A stretch of 64,000 nucleotides of DNA. Origin: Rhineura floridana. Lineage: Eukaryota; Chordata; Lepidosauria; Squamata; Rhineuridae. How positions within the stretch are numbered: position 1 is the first letter of the stretch; each line of letters opens with the position of its first letter. The notes beneath the pieces were generated by a model that was not told where the DNA came from, did not search any database, and saw nothing but the letters and a program-made list of their open reading frames with translations. A program made the translations under genes and the position numbers. Where the stretch lies: the NCBI RefSeq assembly GCF_030035675.1, contig NC_084482.1, positions 74,375,120 through 74,439,119 on the forward strand, given 5' to 3'. Of the stretch, positions 11,652-23,235 are shown piece after piece.

Positions 11652-13395
11652 GGCTCATCCAAACGGAGCTGGATAATCCATGTTTTCCATATCCTGTTTG
11701 TCATCTGACAGTCCTCACTTTACCTGTTTGTTCGTTCTTTCCCAATTAAAAATATTTTCCCAATTAAAAATTTTGCGCCCACACACACAGCGAGAGGACC
11801 GGTACTTCTTCTCACTTTTTCCCAGCTCTGTCCATAACACTCCCCCCTATCAGCCAATTGGTCCGCAAAAATATGATGTATGCTCCTCTCCCGCTTTGCA
11901 ACAAAGCACAACAAGGCGCGTGTGCTTGAACGTATGAGCACGAAAGTTTGAATTTCCTGATGGTTTGGTAGTAGTGGCTGTAATGGAGTTCCTTGTCGCT
12001 CACCACTCTGGAGCAGCACTGGCCGGGGTGTGTGTCTCCAGGTGCCCCTGACCATCCAGGGGGATTGTGGGCAGTGCAAGGGATCAGCGCTTGTAATCGC
12101 CGGGCAAATCCTCCCCGTAACCCTTGGGCTCATTCACTGCAGGGTTCAGCCCCGGACCGTTATGCGGCTCGGTGGCAGGAATGCTGCCCCTGAGGGAAGC
12201 AAACAGGCCCCCCCCACGGGTGGGCCACTCTTGGCTCGGGCAGGGAATGCGGGCAAACAGCCCCACGTGCTGCTGTGTCAATCTGTGCTGAAGCGACCAG
12301 CACAGGCTTTGTGGTGTTCCCTCTGATAAAAGAAACATGCAAACCACCTATATGCCTATAATTCCTGTATTTTTGTTTGTTTGTATTTGCGCTATTTCGC
12401 AAAAACGACTGTATGCTCTTCTACCTTTACACATATTAACGTTTCTGGAGATACACACGATTGCAATTCCACTTATTTCTCCAGAACAGCAAGTAATGAT
12501 GTGTCATGTCTAGGAAGGTAGACCACCAGTTTCTATGGTTACAGGTGGCTGAGACACTCTAGCAAACCACTTGTATGCCAATAATTCCTGTGGGTTTTTT
12601 GCTGTATTTGCCTTATTTCGCAAAGGCCACTGTATGCTTTTCAGCTCACCTGGGCTGGGAGAACCTGCAGGCTGTGGTTGAAATTGACAAGACTCAAAGA
12701 GAGTAGCCTTGCTGGCAGGAAAGCGAAATTGACTAAGGGTGCCTGAGTGTCTGTAATCCAAGAGGAAAGCCTCCATTTCTCTTCTCCCCCCCTCTCCCTC
12801 CACTCTGGATGCCTGGAAGCAAAGACCAATAGTTCAAGAAGGGCATTTGATGGGGGGGGGGAGGTGGAGGTTAGGCAAAGATAAATATTTTCTCCCTTGA
12901 AAAAGTTTACAAACAACCACAATTGCAGATTTCATCCTGAGCGGCTGCCCAGTTTGCAGGCTGGCTAAAAATTAACCGCTGTTGCTGCTTCTGCGCAAAT
13001 GTGCTTTTTGGCATCTGCACAGTAGAAGTTGCAGGGGGCCCCCCCAACACCACACCATTGCTCTGATAGGTTCCTTTTTTCCGGGCTTTCCCCTGACATT
13101 CGCGCACATGCGCAACAGTGGAAATACGTGATTGGCTGAGAATGAGGGAAGGGATATGGGGAACCGTCCAAGAACCACCCATCAAATGCCCAGAGCTGTA
13201 AAGTCCGCGGTACTGAAGGTACAGCGGATGATTCCCGGTTTAAAAAAGCAAATTGCATGATTGGCGGTATTGCAGAAGCAGATTTAACCGCGTGAAAATG
13301 TGCAAAAGCGCGCGGTGTCATATGGATGACCGAAAAATAATGAAAACACAAAGCGATCATGTCACGCATTTTGCAGTCATCTAGATGACCCCAAG
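11652..13395. mobile_element. candidate non-autonomous DNA transposon, about 1.7 kb
   Basis: The ends are imperfect inverted repeats: left GGGCTCATCCAAAC, right (reverse complement) GGGGTCATCTAGATG. The interior is CpG-richer than its surroundings and has two copies of an about 85-bp motif (12338-12425, 12560-12645). Related termini occur at 8322-8465 and 22040-22205. No transposase frame was recognised; the open frames inside overlap each other on both strands. No clear target duplication was seen, so superfamily is unassigned. Confidence 0.45.
12338..12645 (+). repeat. internal duplicated motif of the candidate transposon
   Basis: The segment from 'ataattcctgt' through 'atttcgcaaa' to 'actgtatgct' occurs at 12338-12425 and again at 12560-12645 with a few changes. 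The intervening about 135 bp is not duplicated. Confidence 0.65.
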
Positions 13396-13439
13396 TCTCT
13401 TTTTTGTCATGTTTAGCACCAGTCTTTTTATCTATATAC

Positions 13440-14400
13440 AATTTGTATGAATGAATTTGTCATCCTGGCAACTGTTTTATAATTATTCAGTGTATTGCTT
13501 CCATCTTCCTTTTATTCTGTCTCGGTCAGTCAGTGTGTTCCCTTGTTGATTATTCAACATTCCTACTCTTGGTTTGAATTTCCCTTTCATTTCTCTAATA
13601 TTTTGGAATATGACTCTTGTGCTACCCTTTTTGTTGTCCTCTTCTATTTCTTTACAATAATTATTATAATAGCTCTCTTTGTCCCTACGTATTACTCGCT
13701 GTATTATTGCATTTAGGGTTGTGTCCATGTTTCTGTCTCCTTTTGCTTTTGCTTTCCTTCAGTCTTTAATCATTTTAAGATTTTCTTCCGTCATCCATTG
13801 AGGGTTTTCTCTCTTTTTAATGAGAGCTATTGTCTTTTCGCATTCTCTCCTGATAATGTCTCTGACTTCAATCCATAGTTCTTCTGGTTCTCTATCAACT
13901 AAGTTTAAAGCCTCAAATCTGTTCCTTATTTGATCTTTATATTCTTCTGGGATGTTATTTAAATTGTATTTTGGCATTATGATTGTTTTGTTGTTGTTTA
14001 GCTTTAATCTGATTTTTCATATTACCGTTTCAGGATCTGTACCGCAGTCTGCTCCCGGTCTTGTTTTCACAGAAAGTATGGAACTTCTCCATCTTCTGCT
14101 ACCAATTATATAATTGATTTGATTCTTATATTGACTATTCGGTGATGTCCATGTGTACAGTCATCTTTTTGATTGCTCAAAAAATGTGTTTGCAAGAAAC
14201 TAATTATTGGCTTCACAGAATTCAATAAGTCTTTCTCCTGCTTCATTTCTATCTCCTAAACTCCATTTTCCCACAATTCCTAGTTCTTCTCGGTTCCCTA
14301 CTTTTGCATTCTAATTATCAGAACATCTTGTTTTGGTGTGTTATCAATTTCTTCCTGTACTTCTGCGTAAAATCTCTCTCTTTCCCTTAACCCTAATACC
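13440..14400 (-). mobile_element. RTE/BovB-like LINE, endonuclease-RT linker fragment
   Basis: Frames on the - strand give FYAEVQEEIDNTPKQDVLII (14298-14400), the late part of the AP endonuclease. They then give REPEELWIEVRDIIRREC with NPQWMTEENLKMIKD (13759-13977), and finally SYYNNYCKEIEEDNKKG to GRWKQYTE (13483-13728), the linker before the RT. The fragment lacks the RT itself. Its 3' part overlaps in sequence with the 5' end of the copy at 32388-33997, so both come from the same family. Confidence 0.8.
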
Positions 14401-15117
14401 CAATAAAGAATGCACACGTAATGATCTAAATGACAAATTGGTTTATTACAAGGAAAAGGAAATAATATAGTATCAGGTCTAAAGATGGTATATAGACACG
14501 TTTTAAAACTACTACATTCAGACACACTCAGTCTAAGAAAGAAGAAAGGTATCCCCAATCTACCAAGAAGGCTAGAGAGAATGAGCATAGTGTGTGTTAT
14601 AGGTTCACACTAAAAAGACAGGCAGTGAATATACCTGATCCTGAAGACAGTGAGGACTCAAAATCTGGATTAAGATTTTTATTAGGACTGTGCAATGTAT
14701 CTGGCCAAGACCCAAACTGGGCCTATTTTGAAGCATTTGGGTCTCAGCTGAGTCGGGTTGAGAAAGCCCCAGATCTCTACAGGTCAGGTTGGACAGCTCA
14801 GAGTAATCTACAGCTATAAGGGAGTGGGGCATCAGGCACAAAGGAGAGGCAGGCGTACATAGGGAGAAAGAGAAACTGGAAAAAGCAAGCACCTTTTCAT
14901 GTGAGAAGGTAGGTGCCTTTCCTGTCTGAAGTCTCCTACTTCCCACAAGGCCTCCCCAAGCCCCGTGTAGTATCCAAATTCGCTTCACAAGCGAATTTGC
15001 AAAGAGCACCATGCAGTATGGAATCCTCTTGCTTATTAGCTGGTAAGTGGGAGGATTCATTCTGTGTGATGCCGGTTGCTGTGTGTTTGCAGGTGGCTTC
15101 CCTGCATGCAAAGAAGC
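14401..15117. other. intergenic flank of repeat unit A
   Basis: No gene recognised. Its last 120 bp ('ttgcttattagctggtaagt' near 15030) resemble the sequence just right of unit A at 19120-19200 ('ctgcttaccagctggtaagc'). Confidence 0.4.
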
Positions 15118-15909
15118 TAGGGTTACCAGGTGTCTGGTTTTTGGCCAGATACTCCAGCTTTTGGGGGTTCCCTCTGGGTCTCAGGGTGACTCACCTTAAT
15201 CTCTGGACTCTCAGCTTCAATTTAAAAACAAAAATTAAGTTTCTAGGTGGTCTGGTTTCCAATATATACACCAAAACTTCAGCCGCCGCCGCCCCTCCAC
15301 AACTGTTAAATCTGTTTAATATATCTGTTATAGCAGCTCCTAACTCTAACCCAGCCCTTTCAGGATTGTAGCCAATAAGTGAAGCCAGGGTTGTGATTTG
15401 TTGACCCAGGCAGTGCCTAGACCTCATTGCAACGTCAGAAAATGGTGGTTATGATGTTTTCAGTTTGAGTAAGTAAGTATATGGCTTTCAGTTTTCTTTC
15501 TCTTGTGTGCAAGAGTCAGACCCTGGACTGTTGAAGAGGGTGATGCTTTGAAAACCTTTGCAATATGAAAGTATTTAATCCAATACTTGCTTTTCTGGGA
15601 GTAAAGCAATGCTAATCCCACGTGCCCAGAGTAAACCTCATTGAATTCAATAGAACTTACTTTTGAGTAGACATGGTTAGGATTGTGCTATAAATTAATG
15701 AGACTTTTGAGTGAACATAGCAAAGAATTGTGTTTGTGTTGTAAATTGTTCTCTCCCCCTCCAATCCTATTTTTAAAGCAATTAGGCAGGGCTTACTTAG
15801 GTATCACAATTTTTATTGTGTAGGAAACTAATACTGATTTTAAAAAAAATGTTCTGCAATGACCAACTGATTTGACAATAAACTATTATATGGGATGTAT
15901 TTTTACACC

Positions 15910-15913
<4 letters not shown>

Positions 15914-15956
<43 letters not shown>
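15914..15956 (+). repeat. (GT)n microsatellite
   Basis: About 21 GT units within repeat unit A. The sister position in copy B (37206-37220) has only a few units. Confidence 0.95.
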
Positions 15957-15958
<2 letters not shown>

Positions 15959-16794
15959 TCTTACCAACAACCCTGTGAGGTAGAGTTGGTGATTGGAAAC
16001 CCAGGCAGCTCACAATAAGAAATAAATTCCTTTAAAATCCAATAACCATAAAACAAGTATAAACAGTAGCGAAACAGCTTAAAGTGGCATGATTCTGAAT
16101 TTTGGGTTAGGTGAATGAAGTGTATTTATTTATTATTTGATTTATATCCCACCCTTCCTCTTAGTAGGAGCCCAGGGCGGCAAACAAAAGCACTAAAAAC
16201 ACTTTAAAACATCATGAAAACAGATTTTAAAATATATTAAAACAAAACATCTTTAAAAACATTTTTAAAAGTTTGAAAAACATCTTTTTTAAAAATGAAA
16301 ATGTTTTTAAAAAGCAATTCCAGCACAGACACAGACTGGGATAAGGTCTCAACTTAAAAGGCTTGGTAAAAGTACCAGTTCCTTATCACTTGAGGCTTCA
16401 GTTCTCTGGAAATTTTCTTGTTTGAGAAAGTCCCACTGAATACATTGGGACTTGCTTCTGAGTAAACAAACATAGGATTGCACAATAAATATCTTTACAG
16501 GTTGTGTAAATAGTACACCTTTTATAGTCATGCTATATAAATATTTATTCATACTGTGTCCCAATAAGTATCTGATTTCACACTATGGTTATACAATACT
16601 TCCCCTACATTTTAAGTGTGCCCTTCTTCCTTGGGGTGTTCATGGTTCTCCGTTGTTTTCATCCTGAGGGGCAGGTTAAGCTGAGAGGTGGTGAGTAGCC
16701 CATGGTCACCAAGTACACTTTATAGCTCGTATCCATTTTGAAAATTTAATTAAAACAATTTACATTCAGGCAAAATTTATTAAGTAGATCCACG

Positions 16795-17000
16795 CAATAC
16801 ATATAAAGCATTTAAATGTCACATTTAAAGCTCATGGCTTCCCTTAAAGAATCCTGGGAAGTGTAGTTTCCCCTCACAGTTAAAATTCTCACCACCCTTA
16901 ACAAAGTGCAGTTCCCATGATTCTGTGGTGGGATTCATGTGCTTCAAATGGGTGTTGAATGTGCTTTAAATGAATGGTGTGGATCTGCCCTAGTATGCTG
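16795..17000. repeat. palindromic MITE-like repeat, family 2
   Basis: 'agaatcctgggaagtgtagt' and 'cacagttaaaattctcacc' match the family-2 MITE. It lies in a block of about 0.95 kb that is present in copy A but absent from copy B. Confidence 0.55.
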
Positions 17001-17052
17001 TGCATTCATTAGTGTATTGAAAAGCACCATTTCAAAATATACTTTTTTAAAC

Positions 17053-17213
17053 GGGAAGGGCGGTAGCTCATTGGTGGGCACATGCTTTCACCAATCACAG
17101 AAAAAGACTGTTGTCTGGAAGCCTGGAGAGTCAATGCTAGTCCATAAAATCAGTACTGAGCTAGATAGTACAAGATGACTTGAGTCGGTATAAGGAAGAT
17201 TCCTTTGTTCCTA
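17053..17213 (+). repeat. tRNA-derived SINE
   Basis: A tRNA-like box A (tagctcattggtgggca) begins the element. It ends with 'tactgagctagatagtac' and 'cggtataaggaagattcc', the usual 3' body of a common squamate tRNA SINE. Box B is decayed. Confidence 0.65.
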
Positions 17214-17224
17214 AAAGAGGAAAA

Positions 17225-17720
17225 AGACCCAAGGGCCACAGTGACTCTGAAATTTATTGATGTATTTTACTTACAACATTTATATACCACTTTGTTGTAA
17301 AAAACCTCAAAGCAGTTTACTGAAGGAATTAAAATAATAAAATTATTAGCAAACACAGTTAAAAACAGGTATTTAAAAACATTGAAAATAATAAAACCAA
17401 AATGAGTTAAAAACAGATAAAAAGAATAATAGCTTCTATATGCCTAGGCAGGCTTGCCTAAAGAAAAAATGCTTTTAGCAAATGCCAAAAAGAGTACAGT
17501 GAAGGCGCCTGCCTAGTGTCAATAGGCAGGGAGTTCCAAACCGTAGGTGCTGCCACACAAAAGGATCCATTTCTTAAAAGAGCAGAACAAGTACTATGCG
17601 GCACCTGTAATATGGAAAGTACACCTTGAACTTGGCCTGGTAGCAAATCAGCAACCAGTACAGATTTCAGAGCAGAGGTGTTATGTGCTGACAGGGTCTC
17701 GCTCAAGTCAGCAGTTGTGC
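17225..17720 (-). mobile_element. L2-type LINE, ORF2 C-terminal and 3' end fragment
   Basis: The - strand frame reads LLRNGSFCVAAPTVWNSLP followed by APSLYSFWHLLKAFF, the conserved end of the L2/CR1-group ORF2 (VVAPRLWNSLP type). The A/T-rich 3' end follows. The same fragment sits in copy B (37550-37850 and 38200-38360). Confidence 0.7.
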
Positions 17721-18565
17721 AGCAGCATTATGTACTAACTGCAACCCCCTGGTCAGGTTGTGCTTCATGGGGATTTCTGTGACCTTCGCTGACTGGATGC
17801 CAGGATTTCTTTAGCTTTTGGTTTTCAGTTATGAATCCTGTTATGGGATGCTGAGTTGTCTGCCTTACTCATAGGAATCTTGTTATGGTTGGTATGGTAT
17901 TGCATTTAGGAACGCATCACTGTCTTTTGTTTTTCTTTTTCTGTTTGTGTTTGTGTTTCATTTACCGTTAACCTCATTCCCTTACATGCATAGAAGCAAC
18001 AGCAGTGGTTGCATGCGCTCGGCAAAACCCCCTAAAATCCATTGATGATGCACCTTGTTGGTTGCATGGCAGTTTGTTTCTTGCCCAATAGTGGTAAAAG
18101 AGAATTCACATATTTGGAAGTGTGTCTGCAATTATTGTTTCCAAGCTGCTGCCTGTGAAGGTAGACCAAACCATGTGCGCTTTCTCTCTGTCAATTATTA
18201 CTCACTGTAATTGGGTTGGCTGTCAAAGTGAGTTTATAGCAGCCCACAGGGTAGATAGAAAGGGTAGAGAATCTTCTTACTTTTACTCATTTCTCAGACA
18301 TCTTTCTGAAGCGAACTTCTGTAAAGACGTTTGGAGCAGCCACATTAAAAGATAAAGGCAGGGCATTCTAGGCAGGGGGTTGCCAACCCTGCTTGGATAT
18401 GGATATCTTTGCAGGGGACCCCTAGTCAAGCTTTACTAACAGCACAATCCAAACTATATCTACTCAGAAGTAAGTCCTGTTGAGTTCTATGGGGCTTAGT
18501 AAGTGTGTTTAGAATTGCGGCCTTCAGAGCATCCATGTTTACTCCTGAGTGCTCCCATCTAACAT

Positions 18566-18750
18566 TGTCATACGACTATGGAACCAATTACCTAGAGAGG
18601 TAGTGGGCTCTCCGACACTGGAGGCATTCAAGAGGCAGCTGGACAGCCATCTGTCAGGGATGCTTTGATTTGGATTCCTGCATTGTGCAGAGGGTTGTAT
18701 TCGATGGCCTTATAGGCCCCTTCCAACTCTAGTATTCTATGATTCTATGA
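18566..18750 (+). mobile_element. CR1 LINE 3' end, copy-A-specific insertion
   Basis: It ends in the CR1 octamer tail (attctatgattctatga) after 'aggccccttccaactcta', a diagnostic CR1 3' end. The sister unit B reads straight through ('catctaacatctccacaac' near 39170), giving the empty site. Confidence 0.85.
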
Positions 18751-19097
18751 TCTCCACACCACTAGGCTCCCTTCTTCCTGCAATGGCCTTCTGGTGACTG
18801 GACTGGCCTGAAGGCACTTAAACCCTTCTTGCTGAAAGCAAGTAGGCTAGATTAAATGTTCCCTACCCAGGCTCCATCTTTTAACTAAGAATTCTACCTT
18901 AATTTCCAATCAGAGCATTTTTGTTTTAAATTGTATGCGCCAAGCAACTGTGATCATGCTTAATGACTTCACTAGGGCCCGCCCCATGACTTCACTAAGG
19001 CCTGCCCCTGTGACATCACTCGGGCCCACACCCTAGCATCACTAGGGTCTGCCCCTGAAATCTCAGGTTTTGGGATGCTTCTGACCTGACAACCTTA

Positions 19098-20124
19098 AGA
19101 GAAGCTGTTCACAAAGGAGCAGCAACCAGCAACTTGCAGGGTGGAATCTTCCTGCTTACCAGCTGGTAAGCAAAGTGATTCCTTCCAGCGTGGTGATAGT
19201 TGTACCTACCTGCTCTCAGTTGGGGAGAAGTAGACACAGCATCTTCTCCTTCCCTCATCCCTCTCCTGACCATATTTTTAAGTTTTAAAAATGCCCTTAG
19301 CCTCGCCCCCTGAATAGCTTTGGGGATGAACGGGGGTGGGGCAGGTGGCCCTCTCTTTGGGACAGTGCAGATTGGCCCTCCATGGGGCCCACAGATCAGG
19401 GCCACTGGATGGATAGTATACAGCTGTATACAGCTCTGATTTCTATTTCTGGCAAGAGCTAAGCTGTCCCCTTCAAATATTGCCAGCTGTCAGGCCCAGA
19501 AACCTAATCCTTTCCTTGGTCTGATGTCCAGTGAAGCATGTTACCGATCTTTAACAGCAATGTGGGGTATCAGAAGGAACTTTGGAGCTACAAGTGCTGA
19601 TCTAATCTGGGCAAAACCTCCAGTTTAAAATGTGATTTTGGGTCTCATAGACTTGTGAGTAAACTGGGAGGGGAACTGTGTCATCATGATGGAGGGGACA
19701 TGAAAGGGTTCCTTTGAAATGTAATTTTGGGGTCTGTTTCTACAAAATGGATTTTGAGATAACTTACTATGTCTAGGGAGATGTATGAACTGAATTCCTG
19801 TATTTTGGGGAAAACAACTTTTAACTTATTAAATCCTAAGGTGTCATAAATTAAGGTGTGGCTGGCATCATTGTTTAATTTGAAGGAATATTCTCTGGCA
19901 GTATCAATGTTTTGAACTCTTCCTTATTGCCTCATAGCTTATCAGTACATCCACTTCTGGGGTCTGGAAGCATGTTCTGGTCTTCCTGAGATACAAACAA
20001 GTCAGAGGTGATGAAGGGCTATTTCCCATATTGCAACACAAGCAAGACAGTATGCCTAGGTCCACTGAAATGAACCAAAGAAAAGTCAGGTCAAGCATCC
20101 TTCCTTACACAATCCCCAACATCT
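19098..20124. other. intergenic, nothing recognised
   Basis: No exon recognised. The first 100 bp resemble the left flank of unit A. The rest is unassigned. Confidence 0.4.
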
Positions 20125-20200
20125 TGAGGCAGGACTGGATAAGACTCCCTGCCTGAAACCCTGGAAAAAGCTGCTGCCGATCAATGTAGACAATACTGAT
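20125..20200 (+). repeat. tRNA-SINE fragment
   Basis: 'ctccctgcctgaaaccctgg' with 'caatgtagacaatactga' is the internal body of the tRNA SINE also seen at 17053-17213. Confidence 0.5.
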
Positions 20201-20527
20201 GCTGATGGACTATTCTTATAATTCACAGCTGCCTGTGTTCCTAGTTTCTTATCTTTAGACAGCTGCTACTCCAGAGAGGTACAAAGAAAAGCACAACCAG
20301 TTTTATGATCCACTGTAAAAATGAGACTCATGTTCCACAATGTAAATTTGCTGACAATGAGTTCTTTTGTGCAAAACACTGAAGGCCATGCGAACACCAG
20401 CTGTCAGAAAAATAGATTTTGAAGAAAGTTCTGGTTGCACGGATGTTATACAATAGGGTGGAGGCTGAACACACGAAACACTGATGTGGACATATTTGAA
20501 AGGGGTGGGGGTACATTATATTATTCA

Positions 20528-20760
20528 TTCATTCAACGTATGAGTTGCTTCATAAATGTCCTGGCAACATACACAGTAAAATAGGCAGAATTAAATCAAA
20601 CCATACAATGAAACAATTTAAAAAGTGAATAAAACCAACCCAGCAGTAGATCAGATCCAGCCATAAAATCCAGAAATGGACACAAATTAAAAACCCAGCA
20701 ACCGAACTAACAAAACTTAGTCCAGCTACAAAAGCTAAAATACAAACCAAAAAAATCCCA
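20528..20760 (-). repeat. L2/CR1-type LINE 3' tail
   Basis: An A-rich segment beginning 'attcattcattcaacgtatg' has the composition of a reversed L2-type 3' end. No coding part is left. Confidence 0.35.
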
Positions 20761-22039
20761 TTATTCTGCCAAGAGTAAAATCAGATCATATCAGTGATGT
20801 TAAAAAATGTTAAAGGCCCCTCCAGATTGGTGGGTTTGTTTGTTTTGGCAGGTGTATTCTGCAACATATCATTGACACAATAACAGTGAATAATGGTGGA
20901 TTTATATTGAATGATCCACATAACATTCCACTTTATTAGTTTTGCAGTGCTTCCCCAATGTTATGGCATTTTTGCCGTCTGGAGCACAACAAAAGCAGAA
21001 CAGAAAATAAACTGGAACATTTGTGGTATTAAAAGGTTCAGGATTTCACTAGAATGTTACAGGATAGGAACATATCCCCCCCCCCAGTGTAAGCAAAATA
21101 AACAGGTGGGCTGTTACTTATAACATTGTGCATACTAAGGATGGGAACCACTAGTTACTCCCAATTCCATTGAATTTGTCAAACTGGAAAGCAAATCCCT
21201 TTCCATGTTTGATTGTTTCCCACTATCTCCTGCTGTTATCATTTTGAAAGGGCTTTCCTTCTGTCCAGTGCACCCACCAAATCTCCTCTTCATGCCTCCT
21301 CCTCCCAAATTGCATTAGATCCTCCACCGCCCACCATGGAAGAAAGCAAGAGATCGTCTCTCATTCAGTTTCAAGTTAGCAAAGGGAGCACCCAGATTAG
21401 TTGGTTTCAGGCTCAGAGGAAAAGAACACAAGTTAGAGCTTGTGCGCGCGTGCGCGCACACACGCACACACACAGGGAGAGAGAGAGATCGAAATCTGGC
21501 TGGCTCTTTGGTATGTTTAGGTTCCCTTTCCATCTCCATCAGCTGTTGGGCAGGAAAAGAGAGGCTTTGCGGCTTCTGGATCAATGCCACATTAAAGTAA
21601 TAGAGCTTGCTCGTCCCCCCCCCCACTTTCCTCCATCAGTCCAAGGAAGCTCAGTTAAAAACCTCCTCCTTTAAACTCCATGTTTTCAACGAATTGTTTG
21701 CTTAAAATTGCAAAATAGCTTTAAAGTGGAAATATTATTCATTAAACATTTGATTTTACATTTGATTGCAAAATAGTAGTTTTTTTTTTTAAAAAAATGC
21801 AAGTTACAGAGGCCAGAAGGAGGAAGAACCCAAGTTCAGTACCAGAAGCAGAAATGAACTGTAAGAAAGAAAAAGGAGGCATGGACAGAGGGGTGGATTC
21901 AACTTCAGTTCCAGAAATGCAACTGGCTATTAGGGGGAAGGAGACAAGGGGCTTGGCATATGACGGAAGAACGCCCATGCACTGCCTATTGCAGGAAAGT
22001 CTGTGGCATTGCGTCCGAGTGCACAGATGTTAATGAGAT
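20761..22039. other. intergenic, nothing firm
   Basis: It contains an alternating GC/CA simple stretch (about 21440-21475) and GA-rich DNA. The 153-codon frame at 21213-21674 is low complexity with no domain and is not supported as a gene. Confidence 0.4.
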
Positions 22040-22205
22040 CGATTATCGATACAGGAAAGCATATTAGTTTTTGGTGGTATTTCTAATGCAGATTTGCGAA
22101 TGCAAAAATCCGTACTAGCTTGCAAAGTCATATGGACGAAGGTGAATTAATGAGGACACAAAGCAATAACACTGCAGATTATACAATCTTATGGATGGGC
22201 CCTTT
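22040..22205. repeat. DNA-transposon terminus, family of 11652-13395
   Basis: 'gtcatatggacgaagg', 'gaggacacaaagcaataaca' and the terminus 'cttatggatgggccc' parallel 13318-13395 ('gtcatatggatgacc', 'gaaaacacaaagcgatcat', terminus 'agatgacccc'). Confidence 0.4.
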
Positions 22206-22257
22206 GTTTAAAAAGAACCACTTGACTAGCTAATAAGTATGCTTATCATTTAAATAG

Positions 22258-22391
22258 TAACATTAGATTTAACTAAAGCACTTCACATACATTAACTCAG
22301 CAGCTTGCAGTAGCCCTGTAAGGCAGGCCAATACTATTATACTATTGCAGATGAAAAGTCGAGTGTTAGGAATGTGCTGAAGGTCACCTAT
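22258..22391 (+). repeat. MIR-like SINE, interrupted by the LTR element
   Basis: 'ccctgtaaggcaggccaata' and 'gctgaaggtcacctat' match the MIR/CORE-SINE layout. The other half resumes at 28108-28190. The Gypsy element landed inside it. Confidence 0.5.
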
Positions 22392-23023
22392 TGTCAGGCC
22401 CAGGATGTGACTCAGGAACCAGGCCAACGATTGTAGTTAATTCGTGTTTTATTAGGGTAATGTCCAAACAAAGACTGCGTTTTCTCATGAATCAATACAG
22501 GGATACAGGTCCTGCGGCATTGGGAGAAAGTTGACAGAGCAAGGGACTTCTTCCCGCCTGTTCTTTAAGAAGGGGCCAAACGGGCGCGCAATCTTTCGCT
22601 CCTCCTTAACTGCCCCTCAGGTACTGCCCGCCTTCCCCCCTTCTCTCCTGTCTTTTCAGCTGTCTGCGTGTGCGCGGTGAGGGGGGAAGCATCACCCCCT
22701 CCTCTTCTGAAGTTTCCGATTCCAGGATGGGGGATAGGGGAGGGGCTGATGGTAAACTGCCTCCCCGCTTTTCGGCTGTGAGCAGCCCTCCCTCTTCCCC
22801 CTCTTGCTCTGAGCCTGAAAGAGGGGGAGGCGTGAGAATGTCCAGGGAGGGCTCAGGCTCCCCGTTGCTAAGCGACCTTATCACTGGCAGTTCCTCAGTT
22901 TCGTCTTCGCTCCGAAGGGGGGAAGTTCCTCCCCCTTCCCTCTGCCATCCATCCAAATACTCTTCTCCCAACTCTCCGGGATCCAGCTCCCCAGGATTGG
23001 GACCCCAGCTCTGCCTTCCAACA
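22392..23023 (-). repeat. 3' LTR of the chromovirus
   Basis: 632 bp, near-identical to the 5' LTR. The end of the pol frame overlaps its U3 part. A purine-rich tract (GGGAGGGGTGATGG, 23024-23037) directly precedes it, the likely plus-strand primer. Confidence 0.95.
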
Positions 23024-23084
23024 CCATCACCCCTCCCAGGCTGTGCCCCCCTCCCCTTGTCTGGCTTGGGACGGTGGGGAAAAC

Positions 23085-23235
23085 GTTGATGGAAAAGTTT
23101 TACCAATTCTGGAGCATGCACATCAGCTGCATCTTCCCATGATCTGTCAGCCACCCCATAGCCTTTCCAGTGAATCAAGTACTGCAGCTTGTGGCGTCTG
23201 ATCCTGGAATCTAAGATCTCCTCAACTTCAAACTC
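23085..23235 (-). mobile_element. chromodomain of the chromovirus
   Basis: FEVEEILDSR, LQYLIHWKGYG and SWEDAADVHA are the conserved chromodomain strands and aromatic residues. In chromoviruses this C-terminal module directs integration toward particular chromatin. Confidence 0.95.

Larger units (their letters stand above)
15120..19095 (+). mobile_element. terminally inverted 4-kb repeat unit, copy A
   Basis: The same unit is present at 36311-39560 in direct orientation. Both copies are bounded by TA (15118-15119, 19096-19097), start with GGGTTRCCAG and end with CTGRCAACCT, i.e. short imperfect inverted ends. Before its right end lie degenerate about 24-bp tandem repeats of the type 'gacatcactcgggcccgcccc'. 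The interior carries older L2 LINE pieces shared by both copies, plus copy-specific later insertions. No transposase frame is visible. It may be a non-autonomous DNA transposon or a mobilised composite; segmental duplication is the alternative. Confidence 0.7.

Noticed and set aside
12965-13441. - strand frame of 158 codons
   Set aside because: It lies across the right end of the candidate DNA transposon and shows no transposase or other motif. Several overlapping frames exist on the same strand, as expected in GC-richer DNA.
17053-17213. tRNA gene
   Set aside because: Only box A is tRNA-like, box B is decayed and the body matches a SINE. The same holds for 46489-46870.
15120-19095. LTR-type interpretation of units A and B as a pair of long terminal repeats
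   Set aside because: The units are 17 kb apart with host exons and an unrelated LTR element between them. Each has its own TA flanks and inverted ends.
21213-21674. + strand frame of 153 codons
   Set aside because: Low-complexity and simple-repeat composition, no domain, and an overlapping frame of similar size on the other strand.
22670-23089. + strand frame of 139 codons, duplicated at 27754-28155
   Set aside because: It is the antisense of the LTR of the chromovirus; the two copies are simply the two LTRs.
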